This document shows, one piece after another, positions 51,345 to 60,113 of a stretch of 64,000 bases of DNA (the first letter of the stretch is position 1; each line of letters starts with the position of its first letter). This DNA is from Ohtaekwangia kribbensis. Its GTDB lineage: Bacteria; Bacteroidota; Bacteroidia; Cytophagales; Cyclobacteriaceae. The notes beneath the pieces are model-generated. The model saw nothing but the letters and a program-made list of their open reading frames with translations. It was not told the origin of the DNA and searched no databases. The position numbers were made by a program, and so were the translations under genes. The stretch covers positions 310,001 to 374,000 of the forward strand of contig NZ_JBHTKA010000003.1 in assembly GCF_042676245.1 (NCBI RefSeq), in the 5' to 3' direction.

Positions 51345-52994
51345 ATGGATATACTCCTGTCCGTTTCGCGAAATACATTTTCGGAATTCCGAAAATTAAA
51401 AATAGTGGCCTGTATGGCTATCTTTCTTCTGGGACTAAATTCCTATACAACGGCACAAACCCATTCTTCTAAAATTGACAGTCTTGACAATTTATTAAAA
51501 ACTCTTCCGGAGGATACAACCCGTGTTAACACACTTCTCAAGCTGTGCGGAGTGCTTTCGTATAGCGATACCAAGCGGGTACAGGAAGTAGCGACCGAAA
51601 CCATTGACCTTTCTCAAAAAATTGACTTCAAAAAGGGTGAAGGAAAAGGGTACGTCTATATGGGGTATTACTATCACCGTTTAGGCAATGAACCCCGTGC
51701 CATTGAATTTTTGCTGAAGGCTCTCGCTATCTTCGAGGCTATACCGGATAACCGCCAGGTCGCGGTGTGCAACAACAACGTTGGCGTTATTTATCTTTCG
51801 CAAGACGATACAAAGTCTGCCTTACTTCACTTTAACAAAGCGCTATCATCGTGGACCGATCAAGGCTATAAAAGCGGCATTGCACGTGCACTCGGAAACA
51901 TTGCAGATGTATATGAAACCGAAAAGAATGATTCTCTTGCGTTGCAATATTATCAGCGGTCGCTGGCTATAAATGAAGAGACAAAGGATAAGTCGGCCGT
52001 GAGTAATATACTCAATGCGATGGGTGAGATCTATTTCCGCAGTCAGCGTTATGATGAGTCTTTCAAATATCAGCAACGAGCTTTGCAACTTGCCATTGAA
52101 ACCGGAAGCATCAACCTGCAGTCGGGTATATATACTGCTCTCAGCGATCTATACCTGGTCAGGAATAATCCCGGCCAGGCAGTGTCCCATGCGGAGCGTG
52201 CCCTTGAAATCGGCAAGAAGATCGACTCGAAACGAAATGTAGCCGACAGCTACTTGCAGCTTTCGAAAGTATATGCCGCTGCTAAAAACTATCCGAAGGC
52301 TTATGAGTTCCAATCCCTATATGTAGCGCTTAACGACAGTCTTAAAAGTTCGGAGAACCTGAGCAATATTGAAAAAGTGAAAGCGAATTATGAGCTTGAC
52401 AAAAAGGAACTTGAGATCAAAGCATTGAATCATGAAATGCGTGTTAAGATCATTCGCAGAAATTCATTTATAGCAGCGTGCCTCGCACTGCTGGTGATTG
52501 GTGCACTGGTGTACAACCGGCAACACATGATCATGAAGAAGCGGCTGGAAGCAAAAAGACAATTGCTCGATTTTTATACACAAAATCTCCGCGAGAAATC
52601 CGAAATGATCGATAAGATCAACCAGGATATAGAAACGCTCAAACAGAAATCTGCTGAAGAAGATACCGAGATTGATAAATACAACAAGATCCTTCATGCA
52701 GCCATTCTTACCGATGAAGACTGGGAGAATTTCAAGAAGGCGTTTGAAGAAGTGTATCCACGTTTCTTCGCCAAGCTTCGTTACCATTACCCGGATATTA
52801 CGGTTGCCGAGCTTCGGTTATCTGCACTTATAAAACTAAAGCTGTCGCTGAAAGAATCTGCATCCATGCTGGGTATATCTCCGGAGAGTATAAAGAAATC
52901 GCGTTACCGCCTCCGAAAGAAATTTGACCTGCCCGAAAAAGAAACGCTGGAAGATTTCATTAACAAGATTACCTATTTGAAGGCGGCTTCGTAA
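51345..52994 (+). CDS. TPR protein with membrane helix and LuxR-like C-terminal HTH, 549 aa
   Basis: A signal-like or membrane segment (about 18-38) is followed by at least six TPR-type repeats (60-330; for example GYVYMGYYYHRLGNEPRAIE, ALGNIADVYETEKNDSLALQ). A membrane helix (about 375-392, SFIAACLALLVIGALVYN), a coiled coil (395-450) and a C-terminal domain with LRLSALIKLKLSLKESASML and ISPESIKKSRYRLRKKFDL, a LuxR-type HTH, follow. This architecture is common in Bacteroidota and suggests a membrane-bound signal transducer with DNA-binding output facing the cytosol. Its target is unknown. Confidence 0.87.
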   Translation: MDILLSVSRNTFSEFRKLKIVACMAIFLLGLNSYTTAQTHSSKIDSLDNLLKTLPEDTTRVNTLLKLCGVLSYSDTKRVQEVATETIDLSQKIDFKKGEGKGYVYMGYYYHRLGNEPRAIEFLLKALAIFEAIPDNRQVAVCNNNVGVIYLSQDDTKSALLHFNKALSSWTDQGYKSGIARALGNIADVYETEKNDSLALQYYQRSLAINEETKDKSAVSNILNAMGEIYFRSQRYDESFKYQQRALQLAIETGSINLQSGIYTALSDLYLVRNNPGQAVSHAERALEIGKKIDSKRNVADSYLQLSKVYAAAKNYPKAYEFQSLYVALNDSLKSSENLSNIEKVKANYELDKKELEIKALNHEMRVKIIRRNSFIAACLALLVIGALVYNRQHMIMKKRLEAKRQLLDFYTQNLREKSEMIDKINQDIETLKQKSAEEDTEIDKYNKILHAAILTDEDWENFKKAFEEVYPRFFAKLRYHYPDITVAELRLSALIKLKLSLKESASMLGISPESIKKSRYRLRKKFDLPEKETLEDFINKITYLKAAS

Positions 52995-53197
52995 CTTCTT
53001 TCAGCCTGTATCTATATACAGTTTGGTATTCGCCTATAACGGTCGCATTTAAGTTGCCACACATCTGTTGCTGTAACGAAGCGATCATTGCTTTTTTCAC
53101 CATAACTGTATCAACACGCATAATCGCATAAACTGCGTTTGCAGGTCGCGTGCTGCATTTTTCATTCCCGTAAATATTTTTTTTAAAATCGCTTTTA

Positions 53198-53241
53198 GAA
53201 ACCAAAAGGTTTCATATATCTTTGTGAAACCAAAAGGTTGC
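53198..53241 (+). promoter_or_regulatory. ArsR promoter with two operator copies
   Basis: GAAACCAAAAGGTTTC (53198-53213, perfect palindrome) and GAAACCAAAAGGTTGC (53226-53241) lie 28 bases apart on either side of a -7 box TATCTTTG (53217-53224). The second copy ends 3 bases before the ATG at 53245. The pattern is that of an autorepressed ArsR promoter. Confidence 0.7.
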
Positions 53242-53244
53242 ATT

Positions 53245-53589
53245 ATGAGACGAGACGTATTTCAAGGAATAGCAGACCCTACGCGCAGGGAGATACTGAA
53301 TATGATTGCACACAAATCATTGAACGTAAATTCCGTTGCCTCCAATTTTGATGTGAGCCGCACCGCCATTTACAAGCATCTTAAAATACTCAGCGAGTGT
53401 GGCCTGGTAGTGATTCAACAACAAGGCCGCGAACGTTTTTGCGAGGCGCGACTGGATCGGCTAAGTGAAGTATCAGACTGGGTTGAGCAATACCGTGAAG
53501 TATGGACCAAACGCCTGGATAACCTGGAAGATTATCTGAAAGAATTACAATCAAATAAAAAAAAACATGGCAGAAAAAAAACTCGCTAA
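53245..53589 (+). CDS. ArsR-family HTH repressor, 114 aa
   Basis: The start at 53245 (MRRDVFQGIADPTRREIL) is chosen because the frame upstream of it lies in the operator repeat. The winged-helix domain has ADPTRREILNMIAHKSL, FDVSRTAIYKHLKILSECGL and GRERFCEARLDRLSEVSDWV. No metal-binding Cys pair typical of metal sensors is present, so it is probably an ArsR-like regulator of the SRPBCC operon. It overlaps the following SRPBCC gene by 23 bases and should autoregulate through the repeated palindrome upstream. Confidence 0.92.
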   Translation: MRRDVFQGIADPTRREILNMIAHKSLNVNSVASNFDVSRTAIYKHLKILSECGLVVIQQQGRERFCEARLDRLSEVSDWVEQYREVWTKRLDNLEDYLKELQSNKKKHGRKKTR

Positions 53590-54091
53590 CGTGACTGAGG
53601 CACGCGACTTTACTTTGGAGCGTACACTGCATGCACCGCGTGAACTTGTGTTCAATGTGTTTTCAGAAGCAAAGCACCTCGCACACTGGTGGGGCCCGGT
53701 TGGGTTCAAGGTTGTTGTAAAGAAACTGGAATTCCGACCTGGAGGTATATTTCATTATTGTATGCAATCTCCTGATCGCAAAAACGATATGTGGGGACGA
53801 TTTACATACAATGAAATTATTGCACCTGAAAAAATATCGTTCATCAATTCATTCTCGGATGAAGAAGGTAATATAACAGCTCCTCCGTTTGACGAGCCCT
53901 GGCCGTCTGAAATATATAATCAGATCAACCTGATTGACCAAGGAGACAAGACACTACTGACGCTGCGTGCTTATCCTCTGCGTGCTACAGAAGAAGAGCA
54001 CGCTATATTTCTAAAAGGATTCTCCTCTATGGAGCAGGGCTACGGTGGTACATTCGATGTCCTGGAAACCTACCTGGCCCAAACGATGTAA
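53567..54091 (+). CDS. SRPBCC/AHSA1 protein, 174 aa
   Basis: The helix-grip fold features are present: ERTLHAPRELVFNVFSEAKH, LAHWWGPVGFK, FRPGGIFHYCMQSPD, WGRFTYNEIIAPEKISFINS and a final helix GGTFDVLETYLAQTM. Family members bind small hydrophobic ligands. It overlaps the ArsR gene by 23 bases and is the first of three related genes in a row, which differ enough to suggest different ligands. Confidence 0.92.
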   Translation: MAEKKLANVTEARDFTLERTLHAPRELVFNVFSEAKHLAHWWGPVGFKVVVKKLEFRPGGIFHYCMQSPDRKNDMWGRFTYNEIIAPEKISFINSFSDEEGNITAPPFDEPWPSEIYNQINLIDQGDKTLLTLRAYPLRATEEEHAIFLKGFSSMEQGYGGTFDVLETYLAQTM

Positions 54092-54122
54092 TCTATATAT
54101 ACTATACACAACCCAAAATCTT

Positions 54123-54599
54123 ATGACTGCTAAAATTGAAACCAAACAAGACACTTCAGACCGCGAACTGCTAATGACGCGTATACTCGATGCACCGCGT
54201 GATCTCGTATATGAAGCATGGACGAACCCCAAACATATAGCACAGTGGTGGGGACCAAAAGGTTTTACCAATACAATATATGAAATGAAAGTAAAACCCG
54301 GAGGCGTGTGGCGCTTTATGATGCACGGACCAGACGGCACCGATTATCCGAACAAGGTTGTTTTTGAAGAAGTGATAAAAGCCGAACGGTTGGTCTACAC
54401 GCACGGCTCTGATGATGACAATGATCCGAATTCGTTCCATGTTACGGTAACTTTCGAAGATCAGGGCAAAAACACAAAACTTACAATGCGTATGGTTTTA
54501 AAATCAGCCGCTGCATTGGCAGAAGCGAAGAAGTTTGGCGCTGTAGAGGGAGGCAATCAGACTCTGGATCGTCTCGAAGCATATTTACCTACGATGTAG
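54123..54599 (+). CDS. SRPBCC/AHSA1 protein, 158 aa
   Basis: The start at 54123 (MTAKIETKQDTSDRELL) is used; the upstream frame is non-coding. The signature TRILDAPRDLVYEAWTNPKH, IAQWWGPKGF, KPGGVWRFMMHGPDG and the C-terminal helix NQTLDRLEAYLPTM are typical of AHSA1-like SRPBCC proteins. It is the second of three paralogs, 31 bases after the first. Ligand unknown. Confidence 0.9.
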   Translation: MTAKIETKQDTSDRELLMTRILDAPRDLVYEAWTNPKHIAQWWGPKGFTNTIYEMKVKPGGVWRFMMHGPDGTDYPNKVVFEEVIKAERLVYTHGSDDDNDPNSFHVTVTFEDQGKNTKLTMRMVLKSAAALAEAKKFGAVEGGNQTLDRLEAYLPTM

Positions 54600-54694
54600 T
54601 ACATATCGGAGTAATAACATCCGTACAACTATATTTTACTCGTCATTACATAAACTAAAACACCGGATTCACCGATCCGACAACCCAATACACC

Positions 54695-55204
54695 ATGGTA
54701 CAAATTAATGAATCCATCAACGATACGGCAAAGCGCCAGGTCGTTATCACGCGCGTATTGAATGCTCCTCGTGAACTTGTATTCAAAGCTTTTACCGATC
54801 CTAAACACCTGGTGCGCTGGTATGCACCGGTTGGCTGCACACTTCACATTGCTTCGTTCGATGCAAGAGAAGGTGGCGCCTTTCACACGTGCATTCGTAG
54901 TACGCAACATCACGACTGCTGGTGCAAAGGTATATTTCTGGAAGTTGCTGAACCCAAGCGACTGGTATATACCATGGCAGTTGCTGATGAACAAGGCAAT
55001 CTTGTGAGTCCGGCAGATGCCGGCATGGATCCGGAATGGCCTGCGGAAACTGTTGTCACCATAACATTCGAAGAGCACGATGGCAGTACGAAAGTAACAT
55101 TACACCAGACAGCTCTGGAATCTGTGGCCAAACGTACCGGTGCATATCCGAGCTGGTTACAAATGCTGGATAATCTTGAAGAAGAGCTCAAGTATGTTCA
55201 GTAG
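54695..55204 (+). CDS. SRPBCC/AHSA1 protein, 169 aa
   Basis: The signature is ITRVLNAPRELVFKAFTDPK, HLVRWYAPVGC, DAREGGAFHTCIRSTQHHDC, KGIFLEVAEPKRLVYTMAV and a C-terminal helix WLQMLDNLEEELKYVQ. It differs from the other two by a Tyr for the second Trp in the WW motif. It closes the ArsR-SRPBCC unit and is followed by a terminator. Confidence 0.9.
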   Translation: MVQINESINDTAKRQVVITRVLNAPRELVFKAFTDPKHLVRWYAPVGCTLHIASFDAREGGAFHTCIRSTQHHDCWCKGIFLEVAEPKRLVYTMAVADEQGNLVSPADAGMDPEWPAETVVTITFEEHDGSTKVTLHQTALESVAKRTGAYPSWLQMLDNLEEELKYVQ

Positions 55205-55243
55205 TATACGCAATATATAGCAATACTGTCCCATAAAAAAACA

Positions 55244-55270
55244 AAAGGCGTAACAAGAAGTTACGCCTTT
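55244..55270. terminator. Bidirectional intrinsic terminator
   Basis: AAAGGCGTAAC pairs perfectly with GTTACGCCTTT around AAGAA, with an A-run on the left. It lies between the convergent ends at 55204 and 55296, so it can serve both. Confidence 0.85.
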
Positions 55271-55295
55271 CATGTATATAGCTTATCAAAGATCG

Positions 55296-56279
55296 TTAAG
55301 CAAACGCGCCTTCTTTATTATACTTATTTCTGTATTCCAAAGGTGATAGCCCGGTAGCGCGCTTGAAGATGGTACGGAAAGCTTTTGTATCCGAGTACCC
55401 GACATCGCTCATGATCTCGTTGATATTTTTGCGGCTGGTTTCAAAACTCTTTTTCGCAGCTTCTATCTTGACACGCTGTATATATTCCGATACGGTATTG
55501 CAAGTAGCTTTTTTGAATCTGCGCTCAAGACTTCTTCTGCCTACAGCAAACATATCGGACAGTTGATCGACTGTAATTCTCTCCTGGAAATTCTGTTCAA
55601 TAAACTCCTGCGCTTTCTTTACCGATTCATCCTGGTGATCTTTTTGTCCCCTGAACATAATGAATGCCGACTGACTACTTCGATCTATTTCAATGGCAAA
55701 ATATTTAGCTGCCAATATGGACAGTTCGCGATCGGTATATTTCTCCAATATATAAAGCAGCAAGTTCCAGAACGAGTTTGCACCACCGCTGGAATAAATG
55801 CCTTGCTCGTCTGTTATAATTTTGTCCGAAACCAGTTCTATAGATGGGAACATTCTTCTGAATTCATTGACGGATAGCCAGTGCGTTGCAACGCGCTTGC
55901 CATCTACAAGGCCCGTAGCCGCCAGTAAAAACGCACCTACGCAAAGGCTCGCTATCTCGGCACCTCTACTATGCTGTTTCACAATCCACGGAAAAAATTC
56001 TGCATTCGCAGCGATCACTGTATTCATATCACCATTTACAGCCGGTATAATAATCAGGTCTGTCTTATTCACATCGTTTACCAATACATCTGGCGATACT
56101 TTAAACAAGCGGTCATATACCTGTGCATCCTTATCTATACCCACCAGTTGTACATTGAACAACCGAGGTCTTCCCATACTCTCCAGAAAATCATTCGCCT
56201 TGGTAAAACAGGTAAACGCACCTTCAATACAACTTAAGGCGGCAGCACCTTTCGGAACAAGAATAGAAATGTGTTTCAT
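55296..56279 (-). CDS. GlxA-type transcriptional regulator (DJ-1/PfpI plus AraC HTH), 327 aa
   Basis: Residues 1-195 form a DJ-1/PfpI-like ligand domain (ISILVPKGAAALSCIEGAFT; SLCVGAFLLAATGLVDGKR with the Cys nucleophile-elbow motif). Residues 215-320 form an AraC-type double HTH: QERITVDQLSDMFAVGRRSL and IMSDVGYSDTKAFRTIFKRA, ending SPLEYRNKY. Such regulators are common activators. The target is unknown; the neighbouring SRPBCC or cyclase genes are candidates only by proximity. Confidence 0.93.
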   Translation of the reverse strand: MKHISILVPKGAAALSCIEGAFTCFTKANDFLESMGRPRLFNVQLVGIDKDAQVYDRLFKVSPDVLVNDVNKTDLIIIPAVNGDMNTVIAANAEFFPWIVKQHSRGAEIASLCVGAFLLAATGLVDGKRVATHWLSVNEFRRMFPSIELVSDKIITDEQGIYSSGGANSFWNLLLYILEKYTDRELSILAAKYFAIEIDRSSQSAFIMFRGQKDHQDESVKKAQEFIEQNFQERITVDQLSDMFAVGRRSLERRFKKATCNTVSEYIQRVKIEAAKKSFETSRKNINEIMSDVGYSDTKAFRTIFKRATGLSPLEYRNKYNKEGAFA

Positions 56280-56490
56280 GGGTTTAATATTTTAGAAAGT
56301 AATCTTCTGAAAATACCGTTTCAGCTACCCAAAACTAGCAGAAGATAATGTCGCAGTCAACCCTTTTTATTGCCGTATTTACACCCCCGCTACTTCCTTT
56401 GCACATGCTACTTTTGTACAGTAGTTAAGCGGGAGTGGGAAGACGAGCAGCAGAGAATTGAACTATTGTTTTAACAAAATCTTTAAAGTT

Positions 56491-57591
56491 ATGAACCCAA
56501 GAACACGACTTAAATTCAGACAGCTTGGCGTCATCACCTGCGCGTGGCTCGTGGTCGGAGTACTCATTACCGTATACGATCACCTGGTTTTACTAACCAA
56601 CAATTCACTCGGCCCGTCAGCAGACTATTCTTTTGTTCTCTCGCTGGTTTTCAACCTTGGCTCTGCTCTCATCGGTGCAGCACTGGGCGGAAGCTTCATG
56701 GTTTTCTTTGTAAATGAAAAATACCAGGATAAATCCTACGGATATACAATCATGGCAGTGAGTGTCTCATTCCTCATCATCATACTTATCATTATGCTTG
56801 TACTCGGGTCTGTTTCTGTTCCGCTAAAAACCGGAAGACCACTCTCCGATCCTATCACGCAGGAAGCATTCAGAAATTTCCTATTCGACAGTTCACGTCT
56901 TAAGAACACCATGGTATGGTTTATTGTAGTAGCCATTACACAATTGTTGTTTCAGATCAGCAGTAAATTTGGTCAGGGCACCTTCGGGAACATTATCCGC
57001 GGAAAATACAATACCCCTAAAGAAGAGAACCGCATCTTTATGTTTCTCGATCTGAATTCTTCTACTACTATGGCAGAGCAACTGGGCGATGAAAAATATC
57101 ATGAACTGTTAAAAGATTTCTTTGCTGATATAACCAACCCGGTGCTGGCCAATAAAGGAGAGATTTATCAATATGTAGGAGACGAAGTAATCGTTGCGTG
57201 GAAATATGATGACGGTGTTGAAAGCAACCGTTGTGTACAATGCTTCTTCGATATTAAACTGCATATCGAACAGAAACGTGAAAAGTATATGAAGCGCTAC
57301 GGACTTGTGCCTTCGTTCAAAGCAGGTATACACTGTGGTAAAGTTGTAGCCGGTGAAGTTGGTATCATAAAAAGAGATATAACCTATTCGGGAGATGTAT
57401 TGAACACGACATCACGCATTCTCAGTATGTGTAAAGAATTCAATGCTGAGATCATTGCTTCCTCTGATCTGATATCAAATCTTAGTCTCACCAGTAACTA
57501 TACACCCATGCCACTCGGTGCTATTAAGCTAAGAGGCAAAGAAAAAGAAGTATTGTTAAGCTCATTCAAACCGCTGGCACTGGCCAGCTAA
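56491..57591 (+). CDS. Membrane-bound class III adenylate/guanylate cyclase, 366 aa
   Basis: The start at 56491 (MNPRTRLKFRQLGVIT) is chosen; the frame to 56458 is not needed. Four helices occupy about residues 12-155. The catalytic domain starts near FMFLDLNSSTTMAEQLG, which carries the first metal-binding Asp, and continues with YQYVGDEVIVAW, containing the GDE motif with the second acidic residue. GIHCGKVVAGEVG and ITYSGDVLNTTSRIL give the nucleotide-binding region. It should make cAMP or cGMP from NTP at the membrane. It is followed by three small genes in the same direction, probably one transcript ending at 58852. Confidence 0.9.
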   Translation: MNPRTRLKFRQLGVITCAWLVVGVLITVYDHLVLLTNNSLGPSADYSFVLSLVFNLGSALIGAALGGSFMVFFVNEKYQDKSYGYTIMAVSVSFLIIILIIMLVLGSVSVPLKTGRPLSDPITQEAFRNFLFDSSRLKNTMVWFIVVAITQLLFQISSKFGQGTFGNIIRGKYNTPKEENRIFMFLDLNSSTTMAEQLGDEKYHELLKDFFADITNPVLANKGEIYQYVGDEVIVAWKYDDGVESNRCVQCFFDIKLHIEQKREKYMKRYGLVPSFKAGIHCGKVVAGEVGIIKRDITYSGDVLNTTSRILSMCKEFNAEIIASSDLISNLSLTSNYTPMPLGAIKLRGKEKEVLLSSFKPLALAS

Positions 57592-57621
57592 ATAACGACA
57601 ACAAACTATACATCGATCTTT

Positions 57622-58071
57622 ATGGAACACTATAGATTGGAAAAAGATATCAGCATCATGTGCGTTACAGCCAGGTCGTTTCCGGATGGTATACTGGAAG
57701 CCTTCCGGACCTTGGAGAGCAAACATCCGTCCATCGGCAAGCGAACCTTCTTTGGGATTTCCTATATGGACACTGACGGCAAAATCGTATACAAAGCCGC
57801 AGCCGAAGAAGAATATACCGGCGAAGCAAAAAAGTATAATTGCGAAACTTTCATCATTACCAAAGGAGATTATTTCGCGGAGACAATACATAAATTCATG
57901 CAGGATTCTAATTTGATCGAAGATTCGTTCAACCGGCTGCTCACAACGCCATGGCTAGACAAAACATTTCCGTGCGTAGAGTGGTATATAAATGACAAGG
58001 AAGTACGCTGCATGGTGCGCATACGTGTACCCGAAAACCAAGCTATCAATACGATTGTTAACAATTCATAA
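57622..58071 (+). CDS. Hypothetical protein, GyrI/effector-binding-like, 149 aa
   Basis: The length and alternating strand-helix pattern (FPDGILEAFRTLESKHPSIG, TFFGISYMDTDGKIVYKAA, CETFIITKGDYFAETI) resemble the AraC effector-binding/GyrI-like domain that binds small ligands or toxins. The C-terminal strand EVRCMVRIRVP supports this. It is a loose assignment. It lies 30 bases after the cyclase gene and 19 before the VOC gene. Confidence 0.7.
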   Translation: MEHYRLEKDISIMCVTARSFPDGILEAFRTLESKHPSIGKRTFFGISYMDTDGKIVYKAAAEEEYTGEAKKYNCETFIITKGDYFAETIHKFMQDSNLIEDSFNRLLTTPWLDKTFPCVEWYINDKEVRCMVRIRVPENQAINTIVNNS

Positions 58072-58090
58072 ACCCTAAATATTTTCAACC

Positions 58091-58522
58091 ATGGCAAGCA
58101 TTAATCCTTACCTCAACTTCAATGGAAACACGGAAGAAGCCTTTAACTTTTACAAATCTGTATTTGGAGGAGAGTTTCTGGTGTTGCAACGTTTTAAAGA
58201 CATGCCCGAAACAGCCAATGTACCGGCTGCGGATCAAAACAAAGTTATGCACGTTGCACTACCCATTGGCAAAGGAAATATACTGATGGCAACCGATGCG
58301 CTAGAATCAGCAGGGCACACAGTAACCTTTGGCACTAATTTTTCCGTAGCGATCAGTCCGGATGATGAAAAGGAAGCAAAACATTTGTTTAACGGTCTTT
58401 CTGCCGGAGGACAAATAGCCGTACCGTTTGACAAAGCGCCATGGGGTGCGTACTTCGGCATGTTCACTGACAAATTCGGAGTGCAGTGGATGGTGAACTA
58501 CGATGAAAATCCGAGAAGATAA
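58091..58522 (+). CDS. VOC-family protein (PhnB-like), 143 aa
   Basis: The protein matches the PhnB-like VOC group: SINPYLNFNGNTEEAFNFYK, SVFGGEFLVLQRFKDMPE, MHVALPIGKGNILMATDALE, AKHLFNGLSAGGQIAVP, WGAYFGMFTDKFGVQWMVNY. The usual fold gives a metal-site-containing dimer; the activity is unknown. It resembles but is not close to 30387-30857. Confidence 0.92.
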   Translation: MASINPYLNFNGNTEEAFNFYKSVFGGEFLVLQRFKDMPETANVPAADQNKVMHVALPIGKGNILMATDALESAGHTVTFGTNFSVAISPDDEKEAKHLFNGLSAGGQIAVPFDKAPWGAYFGMFTDKFGVQWMVNYDENPRR

Positions 58523-58559
58523 CCGGTACTATATTTCAGAATCAGCAAACATATATAGC

Positions 58560-58820
58560 ATGGTAGAAGTTTTTAAAACCAACGTAAAAGACCCGCATCA
58601 TGCAGCGATGCTGATAGACTGCATTCATAAAACCTTTGACGGCTACAATGCTAATTTTGATCTGGAAGATTGTGATAAAATTCTGAGGGTAAAATCAACC
58701 TCGGGTTTTGTTCAGGCACATGTACTCATTGATCTGCTATATGATCGGGGATTTATAGCTGAAATTCTTCCGGATGATACTACGATCGGTATACCAATTC
58801 ACCAGATGAGCTTTCACTGA
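58560..58820 (+). CDS. HMA-like small protein without CxxC, 86 aa
   Basis: The start at 58560 (MVEVFKTNVKDPHHAAMLID) is chosen over 58503, which lies inside the preceding gene. The pattern of strand, helix, strand, strand, helix, strand (KTNVKDPHHAAMLIDCIHKT, KILRVKSTSGFVQAHVLIDL) is that of a heavy-metal-associated ferredoxin-like domain, but the CxxC metal motif is replaced. It may be a protein-interaction module rather than a metal carrier. It ends the cyclase-gene series. Confidence 0.7.
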   Translation: MVEVFKTNVKDPHHAAMLIDCIHKTFDGYNANFDLEDCDKILRVKSTSGFVQAHVLIDLLYDRGFIAEILPDDTTIGIPIHQMSFH

Positions 58821-58851
58821 TATAAATCACTCTCAAACATCAAAAACTAAA

Positions 58852-58887
58852 AGCAGTATATCTATAGGCGATATACTGCTTATTTTT
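58852..58887 (+). terminator. Intrinsic terminator after the cyclase operon
   Basis: AGCAGTATAT / ATATACTGCT (10-bp perfect stem, 9-base loop) is followed by TATTTTTTT. It ends at the stop of the convergent nitronate monooxygenase gene at 58889. Confidence 0.9.
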
Positions 58888-58888
58888 T

Positions 58889-59959
58889 TCAGCCAGTAAC
58901 GTCAGCTTGTGAGAGCAGTGCCTGAAAGAGCTGCGTTGCATCTTTATATTTTAAAAGCGGAGCGGATTGCCCTGACCAGAATGTTATATACTCATCTTGA
59001 TGTGTATTCTGCATAGCAGAACGCAACGCACTCAGAAAATGACTCTGCATAGGGTATGGCGCCAGCAGATGATCTTTACCGCGTATCTCATCGGTTAGCC
59101 GGCTGCGAATTCCTCTCGCAAGACGGCCTGAGAATATTTTTGTAAGCGTGGTATATTTTGCTTCCGGAGAAAATAGTTTTTGTTTATGCTCTGCTGTAGC
59201 AGCAGATTGTTGTGTGGCCAGAAAAGCCGTTCCTATTTGTACTGCATGTGCACCGAGCGTTAGTGCTGCCCGTATACCTCTGCCGTCTGCTATACCACCG
59301 GCAGCAATTACGGGCACAGATACATGGTCAGCCACTTGTGGAATTAATGCGAAGACACCTGTAAGCGAATCCTCAGCCGAGCGAAGAAAAGAAGCACGGT
59401 GCCCTCCCGCTTCAAAACCGGTGGCAACAATTGCATCAACACCCGCCTGTTCTAATGCTATAGCTTCATCAACCGTGGTAGCAGTGCCAATGGCTCTGAT
59501 ATTTTTTCTTCGAAACTCTTCGAGCAAATCTCCCGAAGGTATACCGAATATAAAACTGAACACCGGAGGTTTTGCTTCCAATACAGCCTGCACCTGCTCG
59601 TTAAATGATGCACCAAAATTTACAGGCATCGGCGGAAGCGGAACATTGAACTCATTGAAGTAAGGCGCAAAAAGTTCTTTGAGCTTTTCATATTCGGCCT
59701 GTCCAAAAGTTTTCAGTCGTTCATCGCGATCATTAACCCACAGATTTAAAGCATACGGTTTATCCGTTGCTTTACGAAGCGCATGATTCGTTTGAATAAT
59801 TTCTTCCGGAGACAAAGGCTGCGCACCAAAAGAGCCCATGCCGCCTAAGTTTGATACGGTGGAAGCCAGTTCAACAGAAGAGAGTCTTCCACCAAAAGGC
59901 CCCTGCACAATCGGGTAGGCTATACCCAGTAGTTCCGTAAATTTTGTTTTTGTCCACAT
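58889..59959 (-). CDS. Nitronate monooxygenase-family flavoprotein, 356 aa
   Basis: The TIM-barrel protein has the FMN and substrate signatures of the family: PIVQGPFGGRLSSVELASTV near the N-terminus, IVATGFEAGGHRASF with GGH (185-187) containing the likely catalytic His187, PVIAAGGIADGRGIRAALTL and HAVQIGTAFLATQQS, the phosphate-binding region. It should oxidise alkyl nitronates, although some members act on other substrates. Cytosolic. It stands alone. Confidence 0.92.
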   Translation of the reverse strand: MWTKTKFTELLGIAYPIVQGPFGGRLSSVELASTVSNLGGMGSFGAQPLSPEEIIQTNHALRKATDKPYALNLWVNDRDERLKTFGQAEYEKLKELFAPYFNEFNVPLPPMPVNFGASFNEQVQAVLEAKPPVFSFIFGIPSGDLLEEFRRKNIRAIGTATTVDEAIALEQAGVDAIVATGFEAGGHRASFLRSAEDSLTGVFALIPQVADHVSVPVIAAGGIADGRGIRAALTLGAHAVQIGTAFLATQQSAATAEHKQKLFSPEAKYTTLTKIFSGRLARGIRSRLTDEIRGKDHLLAPYPMQSHFLSALRSAMQNTHQDEYITFWSGQSAPLLKYKDATQLFQALLSQADVTG

Positions 59960-60043
59960 AGTATTCGATATATATCCCTATTAACGTAAGGCTATCTCCA
60001 TCGATTTATGAATTGGTGTGATGCAGATCACTTTTTAAAGATA

Positions 60044-60067
60044 AAAGGGACTCTTACGAATCCCTTT
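60044..60067 (-). terminator. Terminator of the DUF1080 gene
   Basis: AAAGGGA / TCCCTTT with a 10-base loop has a U-rich run on the minus strand, 47 bases after the stop of the gene at 60114-60815. Confidence 0.65.
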
Positions 60068-60113
60068 CTTTGTCTTTTAGGATACTGATCCGAAATACGG
60101 AAATACATTACAC

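Noticed and set aside
52969..53205. 78-codon minus-strand frame upstream of ArsR
   Set aside because: It runs through the ArsR operator and ends in the TPR gene; no protein features.
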